DNA of 64,000 nucleotides from Xenorhabdus kozodoii (GCF_002632875.1 NZ_NJCX01000013.1:33851-97850); one strand, 5' to 3'. Positions 53,872-62,201 are shown, counted from the first letter of the stretch. A program made the numbers and translations. The notes: generated from the sequence alone by a model not told the origin.

Positions 53872-55129
53872 AGAAATTTTCAGAAATATAAATCAAGAAA
53901 ACAATGAGAGAAAGTGGGTTCCTAATACGATAATTAGGATTTACCCACCCTCGGTTATTTTGTATGTAATAACCGCTTTTTTGATGAGCTTTCTTCTTAT
54001 TTTAATTTTTGCATTAAAGATAAGCAATAGAATTGAAATAGAAGGTGAAGTTAATTCACTTCCTTCAACAGTAATAGTAAGATCGCCGATAACGGGATAT
54101 ATTGAATTCTCTAATGTTAGTATATTGGAATCTTCTAAATTACTTAAAGGAGATATTGTTTTAAAAATAAAAAACATTGATGAAGATATCAACGGAGATT
54201 TAAAAAATCAAAAACTTAAAAACTTACATTCAATAATGGATAAGTTAAATAAAAATATAAATGATAAAAAGGAATTAAAAATAAAAGTAGACGAATTTTA
54301 TGAAAAAAACATAATCTTTACTGATCAAGAAATAAAAAACCTAAGAAACGAATTAAATGAATCAAATAAAATTATCCAAGAACATAATAATACTAGAAAA
54401 AAATATGAACTTTTCTTGAAGAAAGGATATGTAACTATAGAACAACTAAATTCAATAAGTAATAATTATACTCAGAATAAAATTAGTTATATAAACATAC
54501 ATCAGCAATTAAATTCTTTATTGGAGAAAAAGTCTCAGTTTTTTATAGATAGAGATAGCAAAATAAATGACATAGATAATAAAATTTCATCATTGCAAGA
54601 GCAACTAAATGAAATTGAACTAAAAAAAATTGATATAAACTCTGATACTAACAGAATTATACCATCTCCTATTGATGGAGTTTTGGATTATCAATATAAG
54701 ACATTAGGACAGGAAGTAGTTAAAAATGATCCGCTACTTAAAATATCGCCAAAAAAAATAGAATCATACTTTATTGTTTTTAGTATAAAGAGTGAACATT
54801 ATCCTTATGTGAAGATAGGGGAAAAAATCAATGTAAGATTTAAGTCATATCCGTTTCAAAAGTATGGCTCCTTTGATGGTGTAATAGATAAAATTTCTCA
54901 ATCTATTGTAAATAATGAAAATATCATCTCACAACAATTAAAAAGTGATACTAAAAATACTGATGACAATCTTTATTCTATACAAGTTAAAATAACTGAT
55001 AAAAATATAAATAAATTAAAGTTAGTTGCAGGAATGAAAGCAGAAACATCTTTAATTATTGAAAATAAAACAATTTATAACTTTATGGTAGATAAAGCTA
55101 AATATAATTTTAAAAAATACATGGAGTAA
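53852..55129 (+). CDS. HlyD-family periplasmic adaptor (membrane fusion protein)
   Basis: This protein (425 aa) has one N-terminal membrane helix (about 31-56), a split lipoyl/biotinyl-like region (SPITGYIEFSNV... and PSPIDGVLDYQYKTLGQEV), a long Lys/Asn-rich coiled coil between them (about 110-265), and a C-terminal beta-barrel domain. It would link the ABC exporter to TolC encoded elsewhere. ATG 53864 is an alternative start; either overlaps the previous stop, so translation is coupled. It is very AT-rich, with many AAA and AAT codons. Confidence 0.88.
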   Translation: MKIIMDEEIFRNINQENNERKWVPNTIIRIYPPSVILYVITAFLMSFLLILIFALKISNRIEIEGEVNSLPSTVIVRSPITGYIEFSNVSILESSKLLKGDIVLKIKNIDEDINGDLKNQKLKNLHSIMDKLNKNINDKKELKIKVDEFYEKNIIFTDQEIKNLRNELNESNKIIQEHNNTRKKYELFLKKGYVTIEQLNSISNNYTQNKISYINIHQQLNSLLEKKSQFFIDRDSKINDIDNKISSLQEQLNEIELKKIDINSDTNRIIPSPIDGVLDYQYKTLGQEVVKNDPLLKISPKKIESYFIVFSIKSEHYPYVKIGEKINVRFKSYPFQKYGSFDGVIDKISQSIVNNENIISQQLKSDTKNTDDNLYSIQVKITDKNINKLKLVAGMKAETSLIIENKTIYNFMVDKAKYNFKKYME

Positions 55130-55131
55130 TT

Positions 55132-57249
55132 ATGATAAATAAAGATTCATTGTTTGACTTTGTACCCAGTGTCTTTTTTAAGAGAAAAATTAACATTATC
55201 TATCAAGAGAATATTGCAGATTGTGGAATTGCATGTATTGCCATGATATTATGTTATCATGGGAATGATACGACTCTAAAAGAGTTAAAAGAAAATAATA
55301 GCTTTTACTCAAGAGGGTTACGCTTAAAAGACATGTTAAGTATATCAGAAAACAATAAATTAAACACTAATGTATATTCTTTAGATGTTGATGAAATAAA
55401 TCTTTTAAAAAAACCATGCATACTGCATTGGGATATGAACCATTTTGTGGTTTTAGAGAAAGTAACTAAAAATAAATTCTTTATATTTAATCCTGAAAAA
55501 GGAGAGGAAGTATTATCTATCCATGAGATTTCAAAGCATTTTACGGGAGTAGCAATAGAATTAACACCAGCCCCAGAGTTTAAAAAGAAATCTGCCAATT
55601 ATAAAAAAACAATTAAATTAATAGATCTTTTCAAAAGCTCTAAAGGCTTGGCAAGTTCTCTTTTTAAGATATTTGCAATTTCTATTCTTATAGAAAGCAT
55701 CGCGCTTACTATTCCAATTGGAATCCAGTTAATAATGGATCATGTTATAGTAACAAAAGATACACTATTGTTGTCATCAATCTGCATATTCTTGATATTT
55801 TTTACTCTAGTTAAAACTTTTTCTGATGTAATAAGATCTTATATGTCTCTTTCTATAAACGTCCTTTTGGATATGCAATGGAAAAATAATCTTTTTGGAC
55901 ATTTATTGAAAATTCCTCTTGATTATTTTTCAAATAAAAAATTAGGAGATATTCAATCTAGGTTTAATTCAATAGAAGATATCAGAGAAACATTTTGTAA
56001 TAATATAGTAAATTTAATCATTGATTTTTTGATGATAATAGGCTTATTGAGTATGATGATTATTTATGGTGGAGGTCTAACTACTGTAGTGATATTATTC
56101 TCAACTTTATATTTTATGGTTAAATTAATTGTATATAAAATATATAAGAAGTCATCAGATAAAAAAATCAGAAATGAGGCTACTATAAATTCTTTCTTTA
56201 TGGAAAGTCTTTATAGCATGCCAACAATTAAAGTCCTTGGTTTACTTAATAATAGGTTAAGAAATTATGGTGATAAAGTTAAGAATTTAAATAAATCTGA
56301 AATAAAAAAGAGAAAAATAGAAATTATTACTAGTGCGCTAAGCTCTATAATTGTTTCTCTAGATCAAATCATTATTCTTTGGGTTGGTTCATATTTGGTA
56401 ATAAATAATTCTATAACTATAGGGATGTTTATAGCTTTCAATACTTATAGAGGTCAATTTTCAGATCGTGTTACTAATGTCATTAATAAATCAGTAGAAT
56501 TGAAATTGCTCTCATTACATAATGAGAGACTATCTGAAATTGCTTTGCAAGAGAAAGAAGTTTTCAAAAATGACATTGACATTGATATTAATCATAACAT
56601 GGCATCTTTAGAGCTATCAAATATTTATTATATGTATGATGGTACAACTTATCCAATAATATCAGATTTTTCAATAAAAATTAACGAAGGAGAGTCTGTA
56701 GCAATAATAGGTCCATCCGGCACAGGAAAATCCACTCTTATTAAAATAATGTGTGGGCTTATTCAGCCTCAATCAGGAGAAATATTATTCAATAATACTG
56801 AAATATATTCCTTGGGCATTAATAACTACAGAAAAAATATATCTTGTATTTTACAGGAAGATAAACTTTTTTCCGGATCAATTGCAGAAAATATTTCAGG
56901 ATTCGATGACAATATAGATATGGATTATGTTATTGAATGTGCAATTAAGGCCAATATACATAGTGAAATAGCTAATTTTCCAATGGGATATTATACACAA
57001 TTAAGTGAACTAGGAGGAAGTGTCTCAGGTGGTCAAAAACAAAGAATAATGATAGCTAGAGCACTATATAAAAAACCTAAAATTATTTTTATGGATGAAG
57101 CAACAAGTCATTTAGATACAAATAATGAGTCATTTATTAATAAATCAATTGCAAATTTAAATATGACTAGAATAATAGTGGCGCATAGAGAATCCACCAT
57201 TAAAAGTGCGGATAGGATTATTCATTTAAATGCTGAACTAGAGCAATGA
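55132..57249 (+). CDS. C39-peptidase ABC exporter (PCAT type)
   Basis: This protein (705 aa) combines an N-terminal C39 protease (about 20-145), a six-helix transmembrane domain (about 165-450) and an ATPase domain with Walker A GPSGTGKST, signature VSGGQKQRIMIARAL and Walker B IIFMDEATSHLD. Protease Cys31 (ADCGIACIAM) and His104 (DMNHFVVLE) are present, but the usual Asp of the DP motif is Asn120 (FNPEKG). It would remove the double-glycine leader and export the peptide. It starts 2 bases after the adaptor's stop. Confidence 0.9.
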   Translation: MINKDSLFDFVPSVFFKRKINIIYQENIADCGIACIAMILCYHGNDTTLKELKENNSFYSRGLRLKDMLSISENNKLNTNVYSLDVDEINLLKKPCILHWDMNHFVVLEKVTKNKFFIFNPEKGEEVLSIHEISKHFTGVAIELTPAPEFKKKSANYKKTIKLIDLFKSSKGLASSLFKIFAISILIESIALTIPIGIQLIMDHVIVTKDTLLLSSICIFLIFFTLVKTFSDVIRSYMSLSINVLLDMQWKNNLFGHLLKIPLDYFSNKKLGDIQSRFNSIEDIRETFCNNIVNLIIDFLMIIGLLSMMIIYGGGLTTVVILFSTLYFMVKLIVYKIYKKSSDKKIRNEATINSFFMESLYSMPTIKVLGLLNNRLRNYGDKVKNLNKSEIKKRKIEIITSALSSIIVSLDQIIILWVGSYLVINNSITIGMFIAFNTYRGQFSDRVTNVINKSVELKLLSLHNERLSEIALQEKEVFKNDIDIDINHNMASLELSNIYYMYDGTTYPIISDFSIKINEGESVAIIGPSGTGKSTLIKIMCGLIQPQSGEILFNNTEIYSLGINNYRKNISCILQEDKLFSGSIAENISGFDDNIDMDYVIECAIKANIHSEIANFPMGYYTQLSELGGSVSGGQKQRIMIARALYKKPKIIFMDEATSHLDTNNESFINKSIANLNMTRIIVAHRESTIKSADRIIHLNAELEQ

Positions 57250-57306
57250 AATGCATATTTTTCAATAATGGTTCGAGTTTTATAAAAACTAGCGTGCCTT
57301 GCTTTT

Positions 57307-57340
57307 ACATGTATTCAGATTTTTCACTCTGAATACATGT
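57307..57340 (+). terminator. Terminator of the export operon
   Basis: Perfect 13-bp arms ACATGTATTCAGA / TCTGAATACATGT with an 8-base loop, then ACTATTCTTT, lie 57 bases after the ABC gene. They also mark the end of the AT-rich cargo. Confidence 0.7.
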
Positions 57341-57599
57341 ACTATTCTTTAAAACCTTTATTGTGGTGAGTGGTAAAACGCAGGAGGCCGGTTTCTTGCG
57401 CCAAATCTAATTTTTGTAGGATGTTATTCACACCCACACATAAATTGTGATTGCTCACAGAGCCCCACTATAAAAATTTGACCCTGACTCACTCAATAGA
57501 TACAGTGTTTAACTGTAACCACAACGATCCTATCGCCTGCAAGGATCACCCATCGGGGGGCGAATCAAAACTCCTGTAGCCTGAAAGGGAGTGCATGCA

Positions 57600-57698
57600 A
57601 TGCGGTACATCTGCGCACTTTTGGAAGCAGATATTGTCGGATATCTAACCCATCGTCCGGCGATGAAAGTTTCCCGGTCTCAAAGTGAAACCGGCTGA
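57600..57698 (+). CDS. Possible 32-aa ORF in the right satellite-like segment
   Basis: ATG at 57600 with AAAGGGAG upstream opens MRYICALLEADIVGYLTHRP and stops at 57698. The 700-base segment 57341-58030 otherwise shows no coding frame I can support. An 11-bp repeat CACTCAATAGA (57490, 57700) and a dyad TGTTGT / ACAACA near 57750 suggest phage-like regulatory DNA. The composition returns to that of the int/primase part. No function is suggested. Confidence 0.3.
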   Translation: MRYICALLEADIVGYLTHRPAMKVSRSQSETG

Positions 57699-58030
57699 CC
57701 ACTCAATAGAGCAGAACGTTCCTGTCTCACGCTGAACGTTATTGTTGTAACCGGTACAACATTTAATTACGTTTTGTATTCATCACGATAAACGTCCCGA
57801 AAACTGCGCGGCGTCACTTGCGTTAAAGCGTAGCGATTACCAAGTGACGCGGCCAAGCGTCAACGTCCAGAGCACGCCCAGTCTGGCTTTACGACCGATT
57901 TGAACCCCGTTTTACTCAGTGTCACCACTTTTCATTGGCATTTTTCTGCCTTAATTCACTTATTTCGTTTGTTTTTCACTCACCGCCTTGTAATAGGCCG
58001 ATGCAGTAAAGAAAGGAGATATCACACGTC

Positions 58031-58209
58031 ACGAATAATGAGGCGTTCATCCTGATTGAATCAGGCACTGAATGGGGAGTACTCCACCGCCGTGCAGAGC
58101 ACGTAGCGAACTCCTGCAAAAACTCACCGAAATCCTCGCCCTGTATACACATTATCTGACGCACCACGGAGTGGTGAACCTAACCGACACGCAGGGAAAA
58201 TGTTTCTAA
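58031..58209 (+). pseudogene. Small phage-island ORF broken by one base
   Basis: One frame reads TNNEAFILIESGTEWGVLHR then RAEHVA; the -1 frame continues ELLQKLTEILALYTHYLTHH to a TAA at 58207. Adding one G at GTAGCG/AACTCC (about 58110) fuses them. A Shine-Dalgarno AAAGGAGAT lies at about 58012, but no ATG is in place. I do not recognise a family. It lies in the right satellite-like part of the island. Confidence 0.4.
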
Positions 58210-58498
58210 ATGAGTAAAATGAGTCTGAAAAACAAAGGGAAAATACGGATAGCGAAGCGATCACGAACGAGAATAAATAACAAAGATTGATTTAGCCGTC
58301 CGTATTCTTCCCTGAGTTTGTGCGCGCCTGAGAGGAGGTATAACCGTTAAACTTAGCCGTTCGATTATTGTGTTAGGTAAAGCAATCAGTTAAAGTATTT
58401 CCGCCATTAGCACAATCTAATGGTCAAGGTTTTGCAGCCTTGTGCACTTATACACTGGTAAGATACTTTACCAGTGTTCTTGCTATTACCTTTTCAAT
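58210..58498. other. Intergenic segment with hairpins upstream of the ner-like gene
   Basis: No supported gene (a 26-codon Lys/Arg-rich ORF starts at 58210 without an obvious RBS). Perfect 10-bp arms ACACTGGTAA / TTACCAGTGT at 58452-58477 form a stable hairpin just ahead of the structured segment at 58499. Confidence 0.4.
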
Positions 58499-58571
58499 GG
58501 TGGTTCAGGCTGGGGAGGCTATGCCTCGCCGGAATAAGTGCCGGTCTGCAAACCCTGTCTGAATCGCCACC
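58499..58571 (+). ncRNA. Candidate three-way-junction RNA (C4-like?)
   Basis: GGTGG-TTCAG pairs with CTGAA-(TCG)-CCACC to close a multiloop. Inside are GGAGGC-TAT-GCCTC and CCGG-AATAAGTG-CCGG hairpins. The structure lies 33 bases ahead of the ner-like start. Position and shape recall antisense RNAs such as phage C4, but the sequence match was not tested; it could equally be a 5' leader. Confidence 0.35.
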
Positions 58572-58603
58572 ATCAATATTAATTAATGGAAGGGGTAGCA
58601 GGA

Positions 58604-58872
58604 ATGAATAACAATAATGTTCAAAATGACTGGCATCAGGCCGATATCATCGCAGCATTGCGCAAACGCGGGACAACCTTAGCGGCGGTCTCTCGTGAAG
58701 CGGGACTCAGTTCATCAACATTAGCCAATGCACTCAGCAGGCAGTGGCCTAAAGGCGAATGGATCATTCGAATTATCTCGGCGTCCATCCCTCAGAAATC
58801 TGGCCGAGTCGTTATTTTGATATGTACGGACGATTAATTGAACGTAAGGTTCGCAGTAAACCACAGGAATAA
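58604..58872 (+). pseudogene. Ner/Nlp-family DNA-binding regulator, frameshifted
   Basis: The start is NDWHQADIIAALRKRGTTLA and continues through AVSREAGLSSSTLANALSR, the lambda-repressor-like HTH of Mu Ner and SfsB/Nlp. After KGEWII the frame shifts: the normal C-terminus (NYLGVHPSEIWPSRYFDMYG, RLIERKVRSKPQE) is present one frame over up to a TAA at 58872. Adding one G in ATTCGAATT (about 58770) restores it. As it stands the protein has an altered 17-residue tail ending at 58837. ATG 58604 has GGAAGGGG 8 bases upstream. Confidence 0.75.
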
Positions 58873-59154
58873 CCCGCTGTAATTTGTGATCGATGTCGTA
58901 AAAATGATAATTTTTCTTATAAAGCCCTGAGCATAAAATAGCAGAAAAATCTGACCATTTTTAACCCTCAAGGCTTTTTTGCTTTAAGATGATTGAAAAG
59001 CACACAATAAGTAATATAAATAAGTGAAATCAGTCAGATAGGAAAGAAAAGGCAAGCAAAAAAACTTAGGGGCATTAAAAGGGGCATAAAAGAAAGGTAA
59101 GATTATAAATTTTGTATTTTCAACAAGTTATAATGATTTTCGATTCCGCTTCCG
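58873..59154. other. Right end of the island with attR (59139-59154)
   Basis: No gene. It contains repeated AGGGGCAT words near 59070-59090, possible integrase arm sites, then AT-rich sequence and the exact second copy TTCGATTCCGCTTCCG at 59139-59154. No tRNA-like sequence surrounds this copy beyond the core. Confidence 0.65.
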
Positions 59155-59560
59155 CTCATTCAACTTATAACGGAGTCTAATTTTTCGAAAACGTTCTCAA
59201 ATATCATTCGCTTTCGTCTTTGTATAATCGATATTGTTAAAGGCGCAAATGTTGATTTAGTCGTATTGAAAGAAACGATAAGTGATGAGAGTGCCATGTG
59301 CTTTTGCAGGCATGAGGAAGGATTGTAGGTTAATCTACGATACGTTTGCTAAGGGAATGGGGTCAAAACAGATAGGAAAGATGTTCGTTAAACCCCACAT
59401 CTGCGAGGTTTAACGAGCTGTATATGTGATTATCTAAACAAGCAATATAACTGATTTATAAAATCACATCTCGCTCTGTATGAATTTTCTTTGATAAATC
59501 AAAGAAATATTTCCGATACTCTGAGCATTTACAGCATGGACATCTGAAACAGATGTCTTC
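59155..59560. other. Gene-free stretch right of the island
   Basis: I see no supported gene in these 400 bases. A 9-bp perfect dyad CGTTAAACC / GGTTTAACG (59386-59415) and GACATCTG / CAGATGTC (59539-59557) occur; the second, four bases from the csp stop, may end that transcript. A short open frame near 59230 is not recognisable. Confidence 0.4.
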
Positions 59561-59773
59561 TTAGAGCACTACCACGTTTGCAGCAGCTGGGCCTTTCATA
59601 CCATTTTCGATGGTAAATGAAACTTCTTGACCTTCATCTAAGCTTTTAAAATCGTTACCTTGGATTGCAGAATAGTGAACAAACACATCTTTGCTGCCAT
59701 CTTTTGGAGAGATAAAACCGAAGCCTTTATCGTTATTAAACCATTTTACTAAACCAGTCATTGTATTAGACAT
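59561..59773 (-). CDS. Cold-shock protein, CspA family
   Basis: This 70-aa single OB-fold nucleic-acid chaperone has RNP1 KGFGFIS and RNP2 VFVHYSAI, as in CspA/B/G/I. Changes from the usual form are NNDKGFGFI and [18 protein letters not shown] 59773 follows AAAGGT. The long gene-free region upstream suggests a structured cold-responsive 5' leader. Confidence 0.93.
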   Translation of the reverse strand: MSNTMTGLVKWFNNDKGFGFISPKDGSKDVFVHYSAIQGNDFKSLDEGQEVSFTIENGMKGPAAANVVVL

Positions 59774-60000
59774 ATTGAATACCTTTAAATTTGTTGGATT
59801 GCCATAAGGCGGGGTAAGGTTTGTTTTTATTTGTACGTACTTATGGGAACTAAATTAGAAGGAATTCGCAATGAAGGGATATCTAGGATAGCGCTTAATG
59901 GTGAACTGCTTTAAACTTGCTTGTCATAAATAGGTCTGTACTTCCAAACCGATGAAGCTATTAAATCATACTTTCGCGGACACAGCAAACTTTATTTTCA
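59774..60000 (-). promoter_or_regulatory. Probable long 5' UTR of the cold-shock gene
   Basis: Cold-inducible csp genes usually have leaders of about 100-250 bases that switch structure with temperature. Here 580 gene-free bases lie upstream on the csp strand, with GTACGTACA (about 59835) resembling part of the cold box. Promoter position is not resolved. The stretch 60001-60357 is AT-rich with nothing I can name. Confidence 0.4.
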
Positions 60001-60357
60001 CCTTGTTCGCTATCTGTTGAAATTGTTGTCCGGTTAGCGATATGAGCACCTTTCTTCAGAGTTAACATTTGTGCATCGCTGATTAATCCGAAAAAAAACT
60101 TTAATTTATTGTTTTATATCATAAATATAGAATAATTTAACATCACAGTTTAAGAGAGTTTCAGGTTAAAGAGGAATTTTAATACACCAGCATGCAAACG
60201 CAGCTGTTGTTTTTCAGACACAGACATTCTTTATTCAGCACATTTATTATTGTATGTCTACCAGCATGACATCGGTCAAATTATGAACACAAACCATCAA
60301 CACGCCCTAAAGGGTAGATTGTTAGAAATAACATCTCATATAGAAAAGAAATACGTA

Positions 60358-60459
60358 CTATAACGCAGCCCGCTGATGAACCTCTCCCACCACTCGACGG
60401 ATTTGTGCTTGTGAAGACGGTAAAACCGGACGTTCAGCTTCCAACAATATGCCTCTGCC
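60358..60459 (-). pseudogene. C-terminal remnant of an unidentified gene
   Basis: Minus-strand translation reads GRGILLEAERPVLPSSQAQI followed by RRVVGEVHQRAAL and a TAG at 60358. It is an uninterrupted, protein-like end in GC-richer DNA surrounded by AT-rich sequence, with no start and no upstream continuation. The family is not recognised. Confidence 0.4.
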
Positions 60460-60600
60460 AAGAAAGAAAAATCCACAATTTAAAGTAAATATATGTTATT
60501 ACTTCATAAAAATTATTTTATTTTTGTTACTTTTTCCGTTGTATTTTTTCGGAATTTATATATATTGCTGTCCGATTTATACAACAAAGAGACACTTATA

Positions 60601-61161
60601 ATGAAAAAAGCTCTATTGTCCTCAGCGATTGTTGCTGGATTATCGATTGTTTCATTGACAGCAGATGCAAGCGGCAAACACACCATTTCATTAGGCTACG
60701 CTCAAAGCGATATCAAAATGCAGGTGTTGGGAGATGATCTGAATCTGAACGATCTGAATAAAGACCCAAGAGGCCTCAACCTGAAGTACCGTTATGAGAT
60801 TAATGATAATTGGGGCGTTATCGGCTCAGCCACGTACACTAAGCTAAAAATTAATTATTATGACTATCGTTGGTTAGCCATCGGCAACGAAGATATTACT
60901 TATAAGTCATTGATGGCAGGTCCGACATATCGTTTCAATGAATATGCCAGCGCCTACGCCTTAGTTGGTGCGGCTAATATTGAAGATCATTTTACTGCAT
61001 CAAAATTGGATATGCGTAAAAATAAAACAGCCATTGCCTATGGTGCAGGATTACAATTTAACCCGTTTTCAAATATCGCTGTTGATGTTGCCTACGAATA
61101 TGCTGATTTGAATCAGGCTAAAACAGGAACATGGGTAGTTGGCGTTGGCTACCGTTTCTAG
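60601..61161 (+). CDS. Ail/OmpX/Lom-family outer membrane protein
   Basis: This 186-aa protein has signal peptide MKKALLSSAIVAGLSIVSLTADA, then an eight-stranded beta-barrel pattern (HTISLGYAQSDIK, LNLKYRYEINDNWGVIGSATY, YKSLMAGPTYRFNEYASAYALVGA) ending in VVGVGYRF with terminal Phe. Family members mediate adhesion, invasion and serum resistance; the role here is inference. The frame is open from 60493, but ATG 60601 gives the proper signal peptide, with AAAGAGA upstream. It is followed by a strong terminator. Confidence 0.9.
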   Translation: MKKALLSSAIVAGLSIVSLTADASGKHTISLGYAQSDIKMQVLGDDLNLNDLNKDPRGLNLKYRYEINDNWGVIGSATYTKLKINYYDYRWLAIGNEDITYKSLMAGPTYRFNEYASAYALVGAANIEDHFTASKLDMRKNKTAIAYGAGLQFNPFSNIAVDVAYEYADLNQAKTGTWVVGVGYRF

Positions 61162-61184
61162 TTTGAACCATTAAATTGTTATTC

Positions 61185-61239
61185 CAAAACAACACCCTGA
61201 ATATCAAGCTGCTGTGTCTATATTTGGGGTGTTGTTTTG
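61185..61239 (+). terminator. ail-like gene terminator
   Basis: Perfect 13-bp arms CAAAACAACACCC / GGGTGTTGTTTTG with a 29-base loop, then TTCAATACTTT, lie 24 bases after the gene. The following 61240-61492 shows nothing I can name. Confidence 0.7.
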
Positions 61240-61492
61240 TTCAATACTTTAAACCTTTAGAATCCTAATTGCTGCTCATCACCAACGCACTGTAACAAAA
61301 AGCCCGTAGCGCATCGCACTTCTTCAAAAACAAGCAAATTCCCTGTATTTTAAAGGGAAACAGTAACCTTTCGTCTATTGATCAGTACACTTTATGCAAC
61401 CAGAATTTCGTCACTGTTTCCATCGAAAGCGAATCCGTGTTACACGGTTATTTTGAAAAATTGAAATGGTTCTTTCTTTCCATTCGCGACGA

Positions 61493-61919
61493 TTAATTCT
61501 CACTTTGTTGAGATTTATTTTTATCTAGCAACCAACTCAGGCCATCGATTAACCCACCACGCCAGCACAGCACATCATGCCCACCATTAAATACGCGGTA
61601 ATTCACGTTGTGCCCTGCTTTTTGCAACGCAGCATGCATTTGATTATTCACGAAATGGATATCGGCTTCGCGAGAATCCGCTTCCTGAAAAATTTTTAAT
61701 GACGAAGGAATAACTTTTTGCTCAATAACCTGCTGTGTCAGCCAACCGGGTTTATGTTCAGAAAGTGGCATAAACTGTCGAACAATTTTGCTATCAGGCC
61801 ACCAGAAAGACCCCGATTGCGTGAGAACACAGCCAAAGCGTTGCGGCCAATGGAGTGCTGCATACAGTGCAGCCAACCCACCATAACTCTGCCCGGCTAT
61901 AGCCAGAATTCGGATTCTT
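61493..61919 (-). pseudogene. fes: Enterochelin esterase fragment (C-terminal)
   Basis: Minus-strand translation reads ILAIAGQSYGGLAALYAALH, then WPQRFGCVLTQSGSFWWP, and ends with GGHDVLCWRGGLIDGLSWLL. This is the alpha/beta-hydrolase half of Fes, with nucleophile Ser in GQSYGG and catalytic His in GGHD. Everything upstream of the nucleophile elbow is missing: homology stops at about 61919, and a 105-bp repeat begins at 61924. Fes normally hydrolyses ferric enterobactin in the cytoplasm; this copy cannot. Confidence 0.85.
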
Positions 61920-61923
61920 CATA

Positions 61924-62028
61924 TATACCAATCCAACTTCAAGTTGCCGTTTGCAAACCAATGAGAGTGCTTATATCTCCCCGCTACGCGGGGAGATATA
62001 AGACGCATCTTGAAAGCTGACTGGTATA
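61924..62028. repeat. 105-bp dispersed palindromic repeat, copy B
   Basis: Same length, termini (TATACC...GGTATA) and central palindrome as 40925-41029. Differences include AAACC for AAGCC, CGCG for CACG in the loop, and GCTGACTGG for GGCGACGGG near the end. It abuts the broken fes gene. Confidence 0.85.
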
Positions 62029-62201
62029 AAATTTTCTATCAACCATTTGAATGTCTTAGGGAGGTTGGGGCATTAAAATCGATTAGAAGCATTTTGATGA
62101 TAGCTAACGGGCGGTTTTGGCGGATAAACTCGCCCGTTTACATTAATTGCAGCATCATTCTCTATCAAATAAAAACGGATGAAAGATGATACCTAACACA
62201 A

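Larger units (their letters stand above)
46400..59154. mobile_element. P4-type integrative island carrying a RiPP cluster
   Basis: The island is bounded by 16-bp direct repeats, with integrase, AlpA, alpha-like primase/helicase and iterons at the left, a RiPP operon in the middle, and Ner-like and structured-RNA elements at the right. It has no capsid-size (sid), psu or delta genes, so it is not a complete P4 satellite. Composition changes sharply: int/primase are close to host composition, whereas 51371-57250 is extremely AT-rich. Confidence 0.8.

Noticed and set aside
57506-57523. TGT-N12-ACA, the Ogr/Delta activator-site pattern of P2/P4 late promoters
   Set aside because: Only six fixed bases, expected by chance in a kilobase or so; no late genes follow and no second site was found.
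57976-58167. A 63-codon minus-strand ORF (MVRQIMCIQGEDFGEFLQEF...)
   Set aside because: It is antisense to the small split ORF at 58031-58209, whose plus-strand frames read more like a natural protein.
46400-59154. A complete P4 phage satellite
   Set aside because: No sid, psu, delta or cos region was found; only the integration, replication and regulation parts are P4-like.
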